Below are positions 16,145 to 24,861 of a stretch of DNA of 63,568 nt, one piece after another (position 1 is the stretch's first letter; every line of letters begins with the position of its first letter). Source of the DNA: a virus; the IMG/VR virus record IMGVR_UViG_3300034064_001787, positions 1 through 63,568 of that record; one strand, given 5' to 3'. The notes beneath the pieces are model-generated. The model was not told where the DNA came from and searched no databases. It saw only the letters and a program-made list of their open reading frames with translations. The translations under genes were made by a program, and so were the position numbers.

Positions 16145-17689
16145 ATGAACCTCAGCCTCCACATCCGCGCCGGTTACGCCGGCCTACTCATCACCACGCA
16201 CGAAGAATCCCGCGCGCTGGACACCTGCCGCAGCGTCGCCACCGAGCTGGACCGCCCGCTCCTCGCGTGGTCCTGCGCCACCGGCCTGTCCGATCTCAAC
16301 GCCACGCCCCAGTTCTCCAATCCCGGCCTCAAGACACCCATCCAGCTCTTCGAGGCGCTGGGAAACCTCCCCGCGCCCTGCCTGCTCGTCCTGTATGACC
16401 TGCCCATCTTCTTCTCGGCACCGAATCCGTCCCTCACCCGCACCTTCCGCCTCGCGCTGAACACCGCGAAGGCCAAGGGCATCACCCTGCTCGTCCTCAG
16501 CCCCGGCACACCCGCCCTGCCGCCAGACATCGCCAAACTCCTCACCCCACTGCCGCTCCCGCTGCCCACGCGGGAGGAACTGGCCGCCGTGATCGACCGC
16601 CTGTGCCACCACCCCAGCGAGTCCGGCGAGATGCACCGCCTGCGCGAGATCCCCACCGGGGATGAGTTGCAAGCCCTCACCGACGCCGCCAGCGGCCTCA
16701 CCGAAAACGAGGCGGAGGACGCCTACGCCCTCTCCCTCGTCCAACACGGACGCTTTGACCCGCCCACCGTCGAGGCGCAAAAAGCCGCCACCCTGGCCGC
16801 CAACGGCCTGCTGCACTACCTCAAACCCAAAGGCACCCTGGCCGACATCGGCGGCTGGGACGCTTACAAAGCGCACCTGCGCACCACCCGTGGCCAGTTC
16901 TCCCAGGCCGCCAAGGACTACGGCCTCGTGCCCACCAAAGGAGACCTCTTCGTCGGCAGCCCCGGCTGCGGCAAATCCCTCGCCGCCAGCATCCTCGGCG
17001 CGGAATTCAAGATCGCCACGCTGCGCTGCCGCCTGGACAGCCTGCGCGGCTCTCTCCTCGGCCAGACGGAGGCGAACTGGCGCAGCGTCGTGGAGACCGC
17101 CCGCACGCTGGCCCCGTGCATCCTCCACCTGGAGGAGCCGGACGGCCTGCTCTCTGGCCACGCCAGCAGCGGCAAGACGGACGGCGGCACCACCGCCACC
17201 CTCGTCAAAGCCATGCTGCAGGACATCGAAGCCAGCGACGGCATCTACTGGATCCTCACCACCAACGACATCGACTGCCTGCCGGATCCCCTCATCGACC
17301 GCCTCAACGTCTGGAACGTCGATCTCCCGAACGAAACTGAGCGCGGCGAAATCTGGCAGATCCAGATGCGCCACACCAAGCGCGATCCCCACACCGTGTG
17401 CCCCAAAGGCCTCGTCGGCATCGTCAAAGCCACGGACGGCTTCTCCGGCCGCCAGATCGAGCGCGTGTGGCACAAAGCCCTCTCCCTGGCCTTTGCCGAT
17501 GCCGCCCGCGAACCGCAGGAGAAGGACATCCTCTCCGCCCTCATCGGCGAGGTGCCCACCAGCAAGACCATGGCCGCCACCATCGAAGCCCGCCGCACCC
17601 GCCTCGAAGGCAAAGCCAAACCCGTCACCAGCCCCACCCTCGGCAAACTCATGACCGCCAAAGGCCGCAACGTCCAAGCCGCAGGGTGA
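16145..17689 (+). CDS. Ycf46-like AAA+ ATPase, 514 aa
   Basis: The N-terminal region (MNLSLHIRAGYAGLLITTHE, AWSCATGLSDL) follows the Ycf46 pattern. The AAA+ core has Walker A GSPGCGKSLAAS (about residues 272-283), a Walker B-like ILHLEEPDGLLSG in which the usual Asp-Glu pair is Glu-Glu, sensor 1 TTNDIDCLP, and LIDRLNVWNVDLP at the arginine-finger position. The C-terminal lid is helical. Ycf46 proteins are uncharacterised ATPases of plastids and cyanobacteria; Ycf35 and DUF2997 proteins are encoded 2-3 kb upstream. A remodelling or motor role in a complex with them is inference. Confidence 0.85.
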   Translation: MNLSLHIRAGYAGLLITTHEESRALDTCRSVATELDRPLLAWSCATGLSDLNATPQFSNPGLKTPIQLFEALGNLPAPCLLVLYDLPIFFSAPNPSLTRTFRLALNTAKAKGITLLVLSPGTPALPPDIAKLLTPLPLPLPTREELAAVIDRLCHHPSESGEMHRLREIPTGDELQALTDAASGLTENEAEDAYALSLVQHGRFDPPTVEAQKAATLAANGLLHYLKPKGTLADIGGWDAYKAHLRTTRGQFSQAAKDYGLVPTKGDLFVGSPGCGKSLAASILGAEFKIATLRCRLDSLRGSLLGQTEANWRSVVETARTLAPCILHLEEPDGLLSGHASSGKTDGGTTATLVKAMLQDIEASDGIYWILTTNDIDCLPDPLIDRLNVWNVDLPNETERGEIWQIQMRHTKRDPHTVCPKGLVGIVKATDGFSGRQIERVWHKALSLAFADAAREPQEKDILSALIGEVPTSKTMAATIEARRTRLEGKAKPVTSPTLGKLMTAKGRNVQAAG

Positions 17690-17760
17690 TCCTACCTCGC
17701 TGCGAGGGCAGGGGCTTTCCCTCTGCTTTCATCCTTCATCTTTTATCCTTCATCCTTTTC

Positions 17761-18057
17761 ATGAACGACCTCAACGACATCTCCCTCCTCATCCTGGCCG
17801 ATCTCGGCTGCCAACCGCGCCGCCTCAAAGCCCGCATTGATTCGCTCTGCCAGAGCCAACAGGGCGTCGGCCACACGCTGCCGCCCAAGCCCCTCCGCGC
17901 GCTGGAGCAGCGCGGCTGGCTCATCCTGCGCGGCGGCCACGAGAGAAAAGCCAACTACTCCATCGAAGTGACCGATGAAGGCCTGGCCGTCCACCGCTCC
18001 CTCATGCAACACCTCCGCGCCTTCCCCGTCGCCGCCCCAGCCGCCGTAGCCGCGTGA
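17761..18057 (+). CDS. Winged-helix regulator-like protein, 98 aa
   Basis: Helices around LIDSLC-type and LRALEQRGWLILRGG, then a wing and YSIEVTDEGLAVHRSL, which is the usual pattern of MarR/PadR-like winged helices. It follows the AAA+ gene across a TTCATCCT spacer. The target is unknown. Confidence 0.6.
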   Translation: MNDLNDISLLILADLGCQPRRLKARIDSLCQSQQGVGHTLPPKPLRALEQRGWLILRGGHERKANYSIEVTDEGLAVHRSLMQHLRAFPVAAPAAVAA

Positions 18058-18081
18058 TCGGACTTCCCTTGACTTCCCGTG

Positions 18082-18978
18082 ATGAACACGCATCCTGATT
18101 TTGGCCACGTGCCAATGACCGCTGCGGCCTCGAAGGCTCTCGCCGCAGGAGGGGCAGCCCGTAAGGGCTGCCCCTCACCTTTTCACCGCGCCCTCCAAAA
18201 CCCGGACCTCTCCTACCACCACTGGTGGATACTCACCGCGCTGCGCGTCCGCACCGCCGCCACCGCCCTCAAACTGCAGGAGCAGGAAAAGCAAAAACTC
18301 CGCGCCGGATTCAAAACCAACGGCTACGGCGACCTCACCACCCTCACCTACGGCCACACCACGCAAGACCGCAGCGTCCAACGCTACGGCTTCACCGTCA
18401 CGAAACTGCACGGCTTCCGCAAATGGAAGAAGCGCTATTCGCCGGAGAAATCCACCCACTACGTCACCAGCCACCTCTTCGACGCCCTCCACGCCGTCCT
18501 CAAGATCACCACGCAGATCGAGAAGCAGGACACCCAGGAAAAAGCCGCCGCGAAGGCCGGGTTTGTCTCGGTGCAGGCGCACTGGCGCTGGCATCAGCGG
18601 CAGGAGCAGGAGAAAGACCGCGCCCGCGCCGATGGCTTCAACAGTGGCGTGCAAGACGAGCGCCGCCGCGCCGCCGAAGCCGACAAGCCCACCGGCTCTT
18701 ACAATGACCTCAACGACTACGGCATCGCCCCTGATCGCGATTGCATCATCGGCCCCACACTCGTGCTGGTGAACTACCAACGCACCCGCGAGCACCGCGT
18801 GAGCCTCATCGAATACCTCAATCTCAGACTCGGAAACATCCGGAAAAACGACTGGCGTGACGCCGGTTGGCGGCTTCCCGCCTACACCCCACCCAAACAA
18901 CCCCGTCCGATCAAACTACGCCTGCAAAGCCACGAACGCCACATTGACGGCATGCCGCCACTCCAACAAACTTCCTGA
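18082..18978 (+). CDS. Hypothetical protein, 298 aa
   Basis: A basic, helical protein with HGFRKWKKRYSPEKSTHYV and ERRRAAEADKPTGSYNDLND. An 11-bp hairpin with GTAA loop (18150-18175) lies inside codons 24-31, but no later start codon is available, so it is probably coding DNA that also folds. GTG 18079 is an alternative start. No family recognised. Confidence 0.65.
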   Translation: MNTHPDFGHVPMTAAASKALAAGGAARKGCPSPFHRALQNPDLSYHHWWILTALRVRTAATALKLQEQEKQKLRAGFKTNGYGDLTTLTYGHTTQDRSVQRYGFTVTKLHGFRKWKKRYSPEKSTHYVTSHLFDALHAVLKITTQIEKQDTQEKAAAKAGFVSVQAHWRWHQRQEQEKDRARADGFNSGVQDERRRAAEADKPTGSYNDLNDYGIAPDRDCIIGPTLVLVNYQRTREHRVSLIEYLNLRLGNIRKNDWRDAGWRLPAYTPPKQPRPIKLRLQSHERHIDGMPPLQQTS

Positions 18979-18981
18979 CCC

Positions 18982-19314
18982 ATGCCACCTCTCGATCTCC
19001 AGCCTTACATTGACCACACCCTGCGCCAAGCCCGCCTTTTGAAACAACGGCACGGCCAGCCGGATGTTCTCACCCTCAGCCTCTACGCCACGGATGACGA
19101 CCTGCACCAACTCCGCCCGGAGGACGGGCCTGATGCCACCGTGAAAGTCCAGCACCGCATCACCCACGCCTGCGCCGACGCACTGCGCCGAGAGGGCTTC
19201 CCCGTGCGGCTCATCACCGTGCGCGCAACCGATTACCTCAAATGGCTCACTGAAAACGAACTCCCCAACCTCCCCGAAAACCGCGCCAAGTGGCTCACCT
19301 GGCAACAGCAGTAA
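18982..19314 (+). CDS. Hypothetical protein, 110 aa
   Basis: Starts 3 bp after the previous stop. Mixed alpha/beta with LTLSLYATDDDLHQLRPEDG and FPVRLITVRATDYLKWL. No family recognised; likely co-translated with its neighbour. Confidence 0.65.
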   Translation: MPPLDLQPYIDHTLRQARLLKQRHGQPDVLTLSLYATDDDLHQLRPEDGPDATVKVQHRITHACADALRREGFPVRLITVRATDYLKWLTENELPNLPENRAKWLTWQQQ

Positions 19315-19315
19315 C

Positions 19316-19537
19316 CTCTCCCAGTCTCCCCCTCTCCCCATCTCCTCCTCTTCTTTTCCTGCGGCCTGAGAGCCCGCAGGCATGGCAAGCAAGGCCCCCC
19401 CCACGAGCCCCTGTCCTCCACGCGAGGGCAGGGGCTTTTCTCTGCCTTCATCCTTCATCCTTCATCCTTCATCCTTCATCCTTCATCCTTCATCCTTCAT
19501 CCTTCATCCTTCATCCTTCATCCTTCATCCTTTCCTT
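19316..19537 (+). repeat. Spacer block: GTCTCC words, then about 11 TTCATCCT units
   Basis: No gene in these 222 bp. A GTCTCCCC-type stretch (19318-19350) is followed by the longest TTCATCC array of the genome (19447-19535), nearly perfect 8-bp-like repeats, ending at ATG 19538. Any short reading frame through it is low-complexity. Confidence 0.85.
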
Positions 19538-19816
19538 ATGCAAGACCTCCTCCCCCTCAAACGCCACGCCGAAGCGCACGGCCTCACCCTCAACCTGTTC
19601 TCCGTCCTTCTGGCCGTGCAAAAGCAATCCCGCACGCACACCGAGATCGCCAAACTGCTCGGCAACTCCACCGCCGCCGTCACCGGCCTGATCGACCGCC
19701 TCGCCGCCGCCGAGTGCGTCTCCTCCCTCCCCAGCGACGGCGACCGCCGCTGCAAATACGTCACCCTCACCGAGCGCGGCCAGACCATCCTGGCCACCGC
19801 GCCGAAGGCCGCGTGA
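19538..19816 (+). CDS. MarR-like transcriptional regulator, 92 aa
   Basis: A winged helix: THTEIAKLLGNSTAAVTGL is the helix-turn-helix, followed by IDRLAAAECVSSLPSDGDRR (the wing) and CKYVTLTERGQTIL, all in the MarR order. It is shorter than free-living MarR proteins, lacking most dimerisation helices. A phage regulator of early genes is likely. Confidence 0.75.
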   Translation: MQDLLPLKRHAEAHGLTLNLFSVLLAVQKQSRTHTEIAKLLGNSTAAVTGLIDRLAAAECVSSLPSDGDRRCKYVTLTERGQTILATAPKAA

Positions 19817-19823
19817 TCCCCAC

Positions 19824-19895
19824 TTGAAACTTGAAACCTGAAACCCTTTCCGGCCCCCGCCGAAACCAAGAACAACGAACCAAGAACAACGAACC
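19824..19895 (+). repeat. Spacer repeats: ACTTGAAAC and CCAAGAACAACGAA families
   Basis: Copies of CTTGAAACCTGAAACC (19824-19850) are followed by two tandem units of AACCAAGAACAACGA (about 19866-19895) just before ATG 19904. Confidence 0.75.
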
Positions 19896-19903
19896 CACCG
19901 CCC

Positions 19904-21106
19904 ATGAAAAAAAACCGCCCCACCCCCGCCGCCGAAACCGACGCCTCCTCCCCCTCCATCCTCACGCTGGACACCCTGCGTGAGATGGCGGAGGCGCAGC
20001 GCGTCGATCTCTACGTCACCACCGAAAACCGCCAGCGCCTCGGCTTCCTACTGCAAGGCAAGATCCTCCACACCCTCGGCATCGAGGGCACGGAGCTCCT
20101 TCGCGCCGCCGGCATCAAGCCCTCCTCCCTCTGCAATGCCCGCAAGGCCGAGTGGGTGCTCCGCGCCTTCACCGAGCCGGACACCGACACCCTGCGCAAC
20201 GCCCGCTTCCACGTCCCCGGCGAGGAAGAGCCCGTCGCGTTCAGTGAGGCACTCTACAACACCCTGACGCTGCGCCAGTGCGAGCTGCTGCAGATCGGCT
20301 TCACCACCATGGGCACCTTCCGCCACCGCCCCACCAGCCGCGAGATGAGTGAGATGCTCACCAAACCGGACTGGGACGAGCATGTGGAGTGCTTCCTCGA
20401 CTACGGCACCGACCTCGACGGCAAAGCCGAGCGCGAGGCCGCCTCCGCCCGCGCCCTGGAGGAGGAACGCCTCCGCCGCGAGGACATGGCACGCCAGATC
20501 GAAGAACTCCAGGCCCGCAACGCCGTCCTGGAAAGCTCCGAGCCGCCACCCCCACCCGTGGTCAACACCGCGCCGACTCCCGGCGAAGCCGAAACCGACG
20601 CCGCCCCCAACAACGTCGTCGCCTTCCCCACCAGTCAATCCAGTCAATCCAGTCAATCCAGTCAATCCAGTCCCACCGCTGAAGACACCGAAACCACCCC
20701 CGAAGCTGAAGTCGCCAACGAACCCGAAGCCACCCCAGAACCCGAACCCGAGACCGAAGACGCCGAAACCGTCGAAATCCCGCCGGCAGACCCCGATGCC
20801 GTCACCCACGAGGAGATCGCCTCCGCCGTGGCCGATGCCACCGAGGGCATGGAGAACTACACCGAAGACGGCCCCACCGTCCTCGCCTCCTGCCTCGACG
20901 AGATGGAAGCCGTCCTCAACGACGGCGCGGTGCATCAGTGCAGCGTGGAGACCCTCACCAGCCTCCTTGTCCGCCTTGACGACATCACCGCCGCTCTGCG
21001 CACCGCCCTCACCGCCAAAGCCGCCCCGCAGGACGACCTGCCCGTCCAGCAGCCCAAGGCCAAAGGCGGCAAACGCAGCAAAAAAACCGACCTCGCCGCC
21101 GCGTAA
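19904..21106 (+). CDS. Hypothetical protein with acidic repeat linker, 400 aa
   Basis: The N-terminal part (1-150) contains LRAAGIKPSSLCNARKAEWV and TLTLRQCELLQIGFTTMGT. A charged coiled-coil stretch (170-205) follows. Residues 245-310 are disordered: first SQSSQSSQSSQSSP, encoded by the dispersed AGTCAATCC repeat (20633-20672), then Glu/Pro/Thr-rich. A C-terminal helical domain (about 305-375) and a Lys-rich end finish it. Function unknown. Confidence 0.75.
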   Translation: MKKNRPTPAAETDASSPSILTLDTLREMAEAQRVDLYVTTENRQRLGFLLQGKILHTLGIEGTELLRAAGIKPSSLCNARKAEWVLRAFTEPDTDTLRNARFHVPGEEEPVAFSEALYNTLTLRQCELLQIGFTTMGTFRHRPTSREMSEMLTKPDWDEHVECFLDYGTDLDGKAEREAASARALEEERLRREDMARQIEELQARNAVLESSEPPPPPVVNTAPTPGEAETDAAPNNVVAFPTSQSSQSSQSSQSSPTAEDTETTPEAEVANEPEATPEPEPETEDAETVEIPPADPDAVTHEEIASAVADATEGMENYTEDGPTVLASCLDEMEAVLNDGAVHQCSVETLTSLLVRLDDITAALRTALTAKAAPQDDLPVQQPKAKGGKRSKKTDLAAA

Positions 21107-21184
21107 CCCGCGCAGATGACAGCCCACGTCCAGTGCCGGCCTGAGAAACCGGCACTCTGATACGAGGCACTTCAATGGTTGAGG

Positions 21185-21222
21185 CACCCGGCTCCCGTCA
21201 CACGGAGCCGGGTGTTTTTTTT
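21185..21222 (+). terminator. Strong intrinsic terminator
   Basis: A perfect 11-bp stem (CACCCGGCTCC, 21185-21195, with 21204-21214) is followed by eight T. It lies in the 155-bp gap after the 400-aa gene; nothing else is seen in that gap. Confidence 0.92.
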
Positions 21223-21261
21223 GCGCTGGCCTCTATTCCAAACCAGCTACTTTCACCCACC

Positions 21262-21687
21262 ATGAACCTCCCCGCCTGCCACATCCCCACCCATCTCCGC
21301 AAAGCCCTGGCACTCGACTACATTCTTTACCCCTACGAGCTGCATGGCTCCCTCGTGTTTGATGATCCCGCGTTTGATCTTGTGGCCGAGGAGCTGGTCT
21401 GTGGGGCCGATACCTTTGTGCGCTATTGCTCACAGCACATCACGCATCCCGCCGTGCATGTCTCCAACACCCACCGCCCTGCCTCCAACTGCCTTCACTT
21501 CCTGCGCATGGAGAACAACGGTTATCACACTTACACCACCGACATCCCGGAGGTGCCACAAATGCAACTGTGCCCGAACTTCCGCTTGTATTATCCCGAT
21601 CCGCCCGCGCACCTGTGGATCAACGTCGCGGAAGTCTCACCATCGGAACAGCACCTTTATACATGGCCTCAGCCTGTTTTGTCGTGA
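21262..21687 (+). CDS. DUF6717-like hypothetical protein, 141 aa
   Basis: Contains LHGSLVFDDPAFDLVAEELV and GADTFVRYC, the general pattern of DUF6717 proteins of phages. The last 22 codons overlap the 3' end of the opposite-strand gene at 21620, so the C-terminus may have been replaced when that gene was inserted. The start is ATG 21262. Confidence 0.55.
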   Translation: MNLPACHIPTHLRKALALDYILYPYELHGSLVFDDPAFDLVAEELVCGADTFVRYCSQHITHPAVHVSNTHRPASNCLHFLRMENNGYHTYTTDIPEVPQMQLCPNFRLYYPDPPAHLWINVAEVSPSEQHLYTWPQPVLS

Positions 21688-22975
21688 TGCCATTCCTTCG
21701 TTGCACCCGCTCAATTTCTTTTGCTTTACGATCCACAAACCCCATGCCTGCGTAATGCCTGGCCAGTTTTTCCGAAGGAACAGACGCATGCCCATACGCA
21801 TTCGCCGTGGTCTTAATGAGGCGGTTGCGTTTGTCCGCGTTCTGCAACAACGGCGTCGCCACCGCTTTCAACGCCCTACCCGAACGAATCATGGAACCTC
21901 CTTGCGGAGCAGACATGACATCCACTTCCCGCAAGCGCCGCCCGCTCCGAATATAATCAAGATGCACATCCGTCGCGGGATTGAACTTCCGTTTGGCTGC
22001 ATCCGCCGCCGTTTGCGGCATCTCCGCCTCATTCACTGGACGAAACAGCCTCACCGGCCTGTCTTTGCCAGACCCATGCTTATTCCAACCACGCGACCCA
22101 CCTCGGAGAGGCGGGCGCTCCACCAAATATCCTGACTTCAACAACGCAAACTCCAACAATCGATCCACCCGATGCAATACCGTCAAAAATTCCCCTGGCG
22201 CGAAGTGCTGCTTGCTTGCGGCATCATCCTTCTGCCTCTCACCTGCGCCAAACTTGCTCGCCGCGGCGCGGAGCGGCTTGAGTCCGTGATATACCGCGTT
22301 TTGGGTCTGTGACAGCATGGGTGATCCCAGCAAATCCGTCACTGCCCGTGATACTCCACTTGCTTTTTTACCCTTCAACCCCGCCATGCCCGCTTTACGA
22401 ACCAAAGCATCTCCCCACGGATGCTTCGCAAGCAAGGCCCGCCCTCCGTTGATCAATGGCATCACGGGCTCCACCAAAGCGGCACCTACTCCAGTCGCCG
22501 CCGCTGCCGACCGGCCTAGCCATTTGCTTTTCGGTGTTGCCGCCTCCTTGGAGGACACCCTCGGCAGTTTTTTCATTAAAGCATCCATGTGCTTGCTGCG
22601 CGGCCCCGCGATGATGCGGGAAACCTGACCCGCCTCGTCATTCCCTGGCATCTTTGCACGCGCTGAGGCGATCAAACGCTGCACCCGCGTGCTTTCACCT
22701 CCTGCCTTGTAAAGGTGGCTGTATTCCGGCCCCAACAGCACATCCGCGCTGCGCTGCAGCATCGGATGCAGCACCTTGCCCTGCTTGGCGTCACGATGTC
22801 CCGCTTGTGCGATGGATGCCAGCACACGCTGCCCGCGTTTGGATTTCAGCAACCCTTTCGTTAGCAGATTCTGGCCGACATGAATCGCCGCACCCATGCC
22901 CAATGTCCCCAGCAAACTGAATTGCCTCAATGAAGCGTCCATCTGGCGGTTCAAACGTGTCAATTCAAGCAACAT
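21620..22975 (-). CDS. Inverted solitary gene for a tagged virion-type protein, 451 aa
   Basis: The only minus-strand gene within 21 kb of plus-strand genes. It has the late leader GTTGAT at 22990-22995, 14 nt before ATG. The N-terminus MLLELTRLNRQMDASLRQFS nearly matches that of the gene at 29469 and carries the L-x-x-F tag shared with the giant protein. The rest is Lys/Arg/Ala/Gly-rich with a glycine-rich stretch (GVGAALVEPVMPLINGGRAL). C-terminal HYAGMGFVDRKAKEIERV. Probably an internal virion protein expressed late; composition is lower in GC than its neighbours. Confidence 0.75.
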   Translation of the reverse strand: MLLELTRLNRQMDASLRQFSLLGTLGMGAAIHVGQNLLTKGLLKSKRGQRVLASIAQAGHRDAKQGKVLHPMLQRSADVLLGPEYSHLYKAGGESTRVQRLIASARAKMPGNDEAGQVSRIIAGPRSKHMDALMKKLPRVSSKEAATPKSKWLGRSAAAATGVGAALVEPVMPLINGGRALLAKHPWGDALVRKAGMAGLKGKKASGVSRAVTDLLGSPMLSQTQNAVYHGLKPLRAAASKFGAGERQKDDAASKQHFAPGEFLTVLHRVDRLLEFALLKSGYLVERPPLRGGSRGWNKHGSGKDRPVRLFRPVNEAEMPQTAADAAKRKFNPATDVHLDYIRSGRRLREVDVMSAPQGGSMIRSGRALKAVATPLLQNADKRNRLIKTTANAYGHASVPSEKLARHYAGMGFVDRKAKEIERVQRRNGITTKQAEAMYKGAVPMVRLPRR

Positions 22976-23050
22976 CCCTCTCTCCTCATATCAACCACCC
23001 CAAACCCGCCTGATCCCCACTTCATCCTTCCTCCTTCCTCCTTCATCCTT

Positions 23051-24262
23051 ATGAAACTCCCCCACACCCTCCTCCGCCGCCTCACCGCCATCCTCGCCTG
23101 CCTGAACCGCAAGCCCTCGCTCCGCATCCTCGGCCACCTCTATTTCACGCCCGTCGGCCCAAACACCCTCATCACCGCGTCTGATCTGGAGCTCCACCTC
23201 CACTGGCCGCTGCCCACCGTCACCTTCGGCTCCCTAGACCAGCCTGCCTCCTGCCCGCTCGACTGGTTCCTCAAGCTCGCCAAGGCCGTGCGCAAAGACG
23301 GGCACCTAGAACTCCGCCTCACCGAAGACGGCCGCACCCTCTGCGCCTATCCCAGCACCGGCCCCAGCGCCCGCAGCCCGGAGCGCAGCCTCCCCATCGC
23401 TGACATGCCACTCTTCAGCACCGCCTCCCACCGCCGAGGCGGCTGGCTTTCCCACGAGACCCTGCAGCACCTGACCGCCGCCAAGGACTTCATCTCCACC
23501 GATGAAACCCGCTACGTCCTGCAAGGTTCCTTCATCAGCGCCACCGGCCACTGCGTGGCCACCGATGGCCGCCGCCTCTGCCACCGCGCCACCGCCGGCA
23601 CCCGCCTGCCAGACGACATCATCGTGCCGGCCAAGTGGTTCCCCGCGCTGCTCGAACTCAGCGACGGACTGCTCCTCGAAAACGGCAGCGGGCGATTCTG
23701 GAAGGGCGAAGTCGGTGGCACCCGCCTCCCCATCTGGCTCAACGGCGGGCACAACCCTGAAACGGACGTGACTCACGCCACCGACTGGATGCTCGTGCAG
23801 TCCGGCGACTGCCTGCTCAACTGCCGTCTCATCGACGGCAACTACCCCAACTGGCGGCAGGTCATTCCCAGCAGCTTCAACGCCCTGGCCGATCTCAACG
23901 ACGACTTCCTCGACACCCTGCGCACCACCCTGGCGCGCAGCCCGAAGCGCAAAGAAACCCGCGTCACCTTCCACCTCGACCCGGACGGCCACCTCCGCGC
24001 GGACATTTACACCAGCAGCGGTCAAAGCCGCACCGATCTCGTCGATGCCCACTTCCTGGCTGGCAAACACGTCATCGACCTGCGCCAGCAGCACTTCAGC
24101 ATCACGTTTGACGCCAACCTGCTCCTCTCCGCCCTCACCACCACCGGTCCCCGCCTCCGCTTCACCAACGACATCAGCCCCATCCTCATCGGCGACCCCG
24201 TCCAAGGCGAAGCCGTCCTCATGCCCATGCGTAATGCAACCCCCGCCACCGCGAAGGCGTGA
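23051..24262 (+). CDS. DNA polymerase III sliding clamp (beta subunit)-like, 403 aa
   Basis: Clamp pattern in three domains: TLITASDLELHLHW (domain 1), RYVLQGSFISATGHCVATDGRRL (opening of domain 2, quoted in part), RLIDGNYPNWRQVIPSS and ISPILIGDPVQGEAVLMPMR at the C-terminus. The length is slightly above the bacterial 366 aa. It tethers DNA polymerase to DNA. No polymerase gene is visible, so it probably works with, or redirects, the host polymerase (inference). ATG follows a TTCATCCT spacer at 23022-23050. Confidence 0.85.
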   Translation: MKLPHTLLRRLTAILACLNRKPSLRILGHLYFTPVGPNTLITASDLELHLHWPLPTVTFGSLDQPASCPLDWFLKLAKAVRKDGHLELRLTEDGRTLCAYPSTGPSARSPERSLPIADMPLFSTASHRRGGWLSHETLQHLTAAKDFISTDETRYVLQGSFISATGHCVATDGRRLCHRATAGTRLPDDIIVPAKWFPALLELSDGLLLENGSGRFWKGEVGGTRLPIWLNGGHNPETDVTHATDWMLVQSGDCLLNCRLIDGNYPNWRQVIPSSFNALADLNDDFLDTLRTTLARSPKRKETRVTFHLDPDGHLRADIYTSSGQSRTDLVDAHFLAGKHVIDLRQQHFSITFDANLLLSALTTTGPRLRFTNDISPILIGDPVQGEAVLMPMRNATPATAKA

Positions 24263-24276
24263 GCCTGCAACAATCG

Positions 24277-24372
24277 TATTCCTCATTCCTCATTCCTCAT
24301 TCATCATTCCTCATTCCCACCGGCTGACACCCCACGCTCTCCGAGTCTCCTCTTCTCCAAGTCTCCCAGTCC
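24277..24372 (+). repeat. Spacer: TTCCTCA variant followed by GTCTCC words
   Basis: A TCATTCC/TTCCTCA array (24277-24318) is joined to a CTCCGAGTCTCC array (24338-24372), ending at ATG 24373. Two spacer families in one gap show that they can be combined. Confidence 0.75.
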
Positions 24373-24624
24373 ATGCCTTCCCTCGTCAAACCGCCCCGCG
24401 AACTCCTCTTCCACACCTACCTCGGCGTCGAAATCTACCTCTTCGATGCCACTCACGGCCACCGCCGTGAAGGCTGGAACCACCACCAGGACCCATACTG
24501 CCTCGTCCAGCTCGATCCCGTCCTCCCTCACAAAGACTTCGGCCTAGTCGGCGACGACCTCGACACCCTCCTCCTCGAAACCAAACACGTCATCGACCGC
24601 CGCAAGAAGGTGAAGCTGAATTGA
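24373..24624 (+). CDS. Hypothetical protein, 83 aa
   Basis: Contains LLFHTYLGVEIYLFDATHGH and LLLETKHVIDRRKKVKLN. Short alpha/beta protein downstream of the clamp. No family recognised. Confidence 0.6.
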   Translation: MPSLVKPPRELLFHTYLGVEIYLFDATHGHRREGWNHHQDPYCLVQLDPVLPHKDFGLVGDDLDTLLLETKHVIDRRKKVKLN

Positions 24625-24647
24625 AGGGGAACAAAAAGGATCAGGCA

Positions 24648-24699
24648 CAAAATGGGCGGACTTGATGCCGCCTCGTCTAGTGCCTCTCCGCCCATTTTG
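24648..24699 (+). terminator. Inverted repeat, possible terminator
   Basis: A 13-bp perfect stem (CAAAATGGGCGGA, 24648-24660, with 24687-24699) with a 26-nt loop lies between two transcription units. The A/T-rich outer base pairs would allow termination in either direction. Confidence 0.5.
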
Positions 24700-24757
24700 T
24701 TGCTCTGCATCCGCTGGTTCTCATTCCGTTCCCCTCGACTGCCGCAATAGATTCTTT

Positions 24758-24796
24758 GAATTGTGTATTGACACAATTATCGGCCTATGCAATACT
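24758..24796 (+). promoter_or_regulatory. Sigma70-type promoter overlapped by an operator
   Basis: TTGACA (24768-24773) and AATACT (24791-24796) stand 17 nt apart. The -35 box lies within the inverted repeat ATTGTGT-ATTG-ACACAAT (24760-24777), so a dimeric repressor bound there would block it. It drives the gene at 24862. Confidence 0.65.
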
Positions 24797-24861
24797 GCTC
24801 TCGTTCCAAAAAGGAACAACGTCCCGGCGTCTCCGGCTCAACTCAGCAAAGAATACAAGCC

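Noticed and set aside
16184-17677. A 497-aa minus-strand frame opposite the AAA+ gene
   Set aside because: Antisense shadow; the plus strand has clear Walker and sensor motifs.
19447-19535. CRISPR-like array of TTCATCCT units
   Set aside because: No unique spacers; it is a simple tandem repeat of a dispersed spacer family.
20048-21187. A Gly-rich 379-aa minus-strand frame
   Set aside because: Shadow of the 400-aa plus-strand gene.
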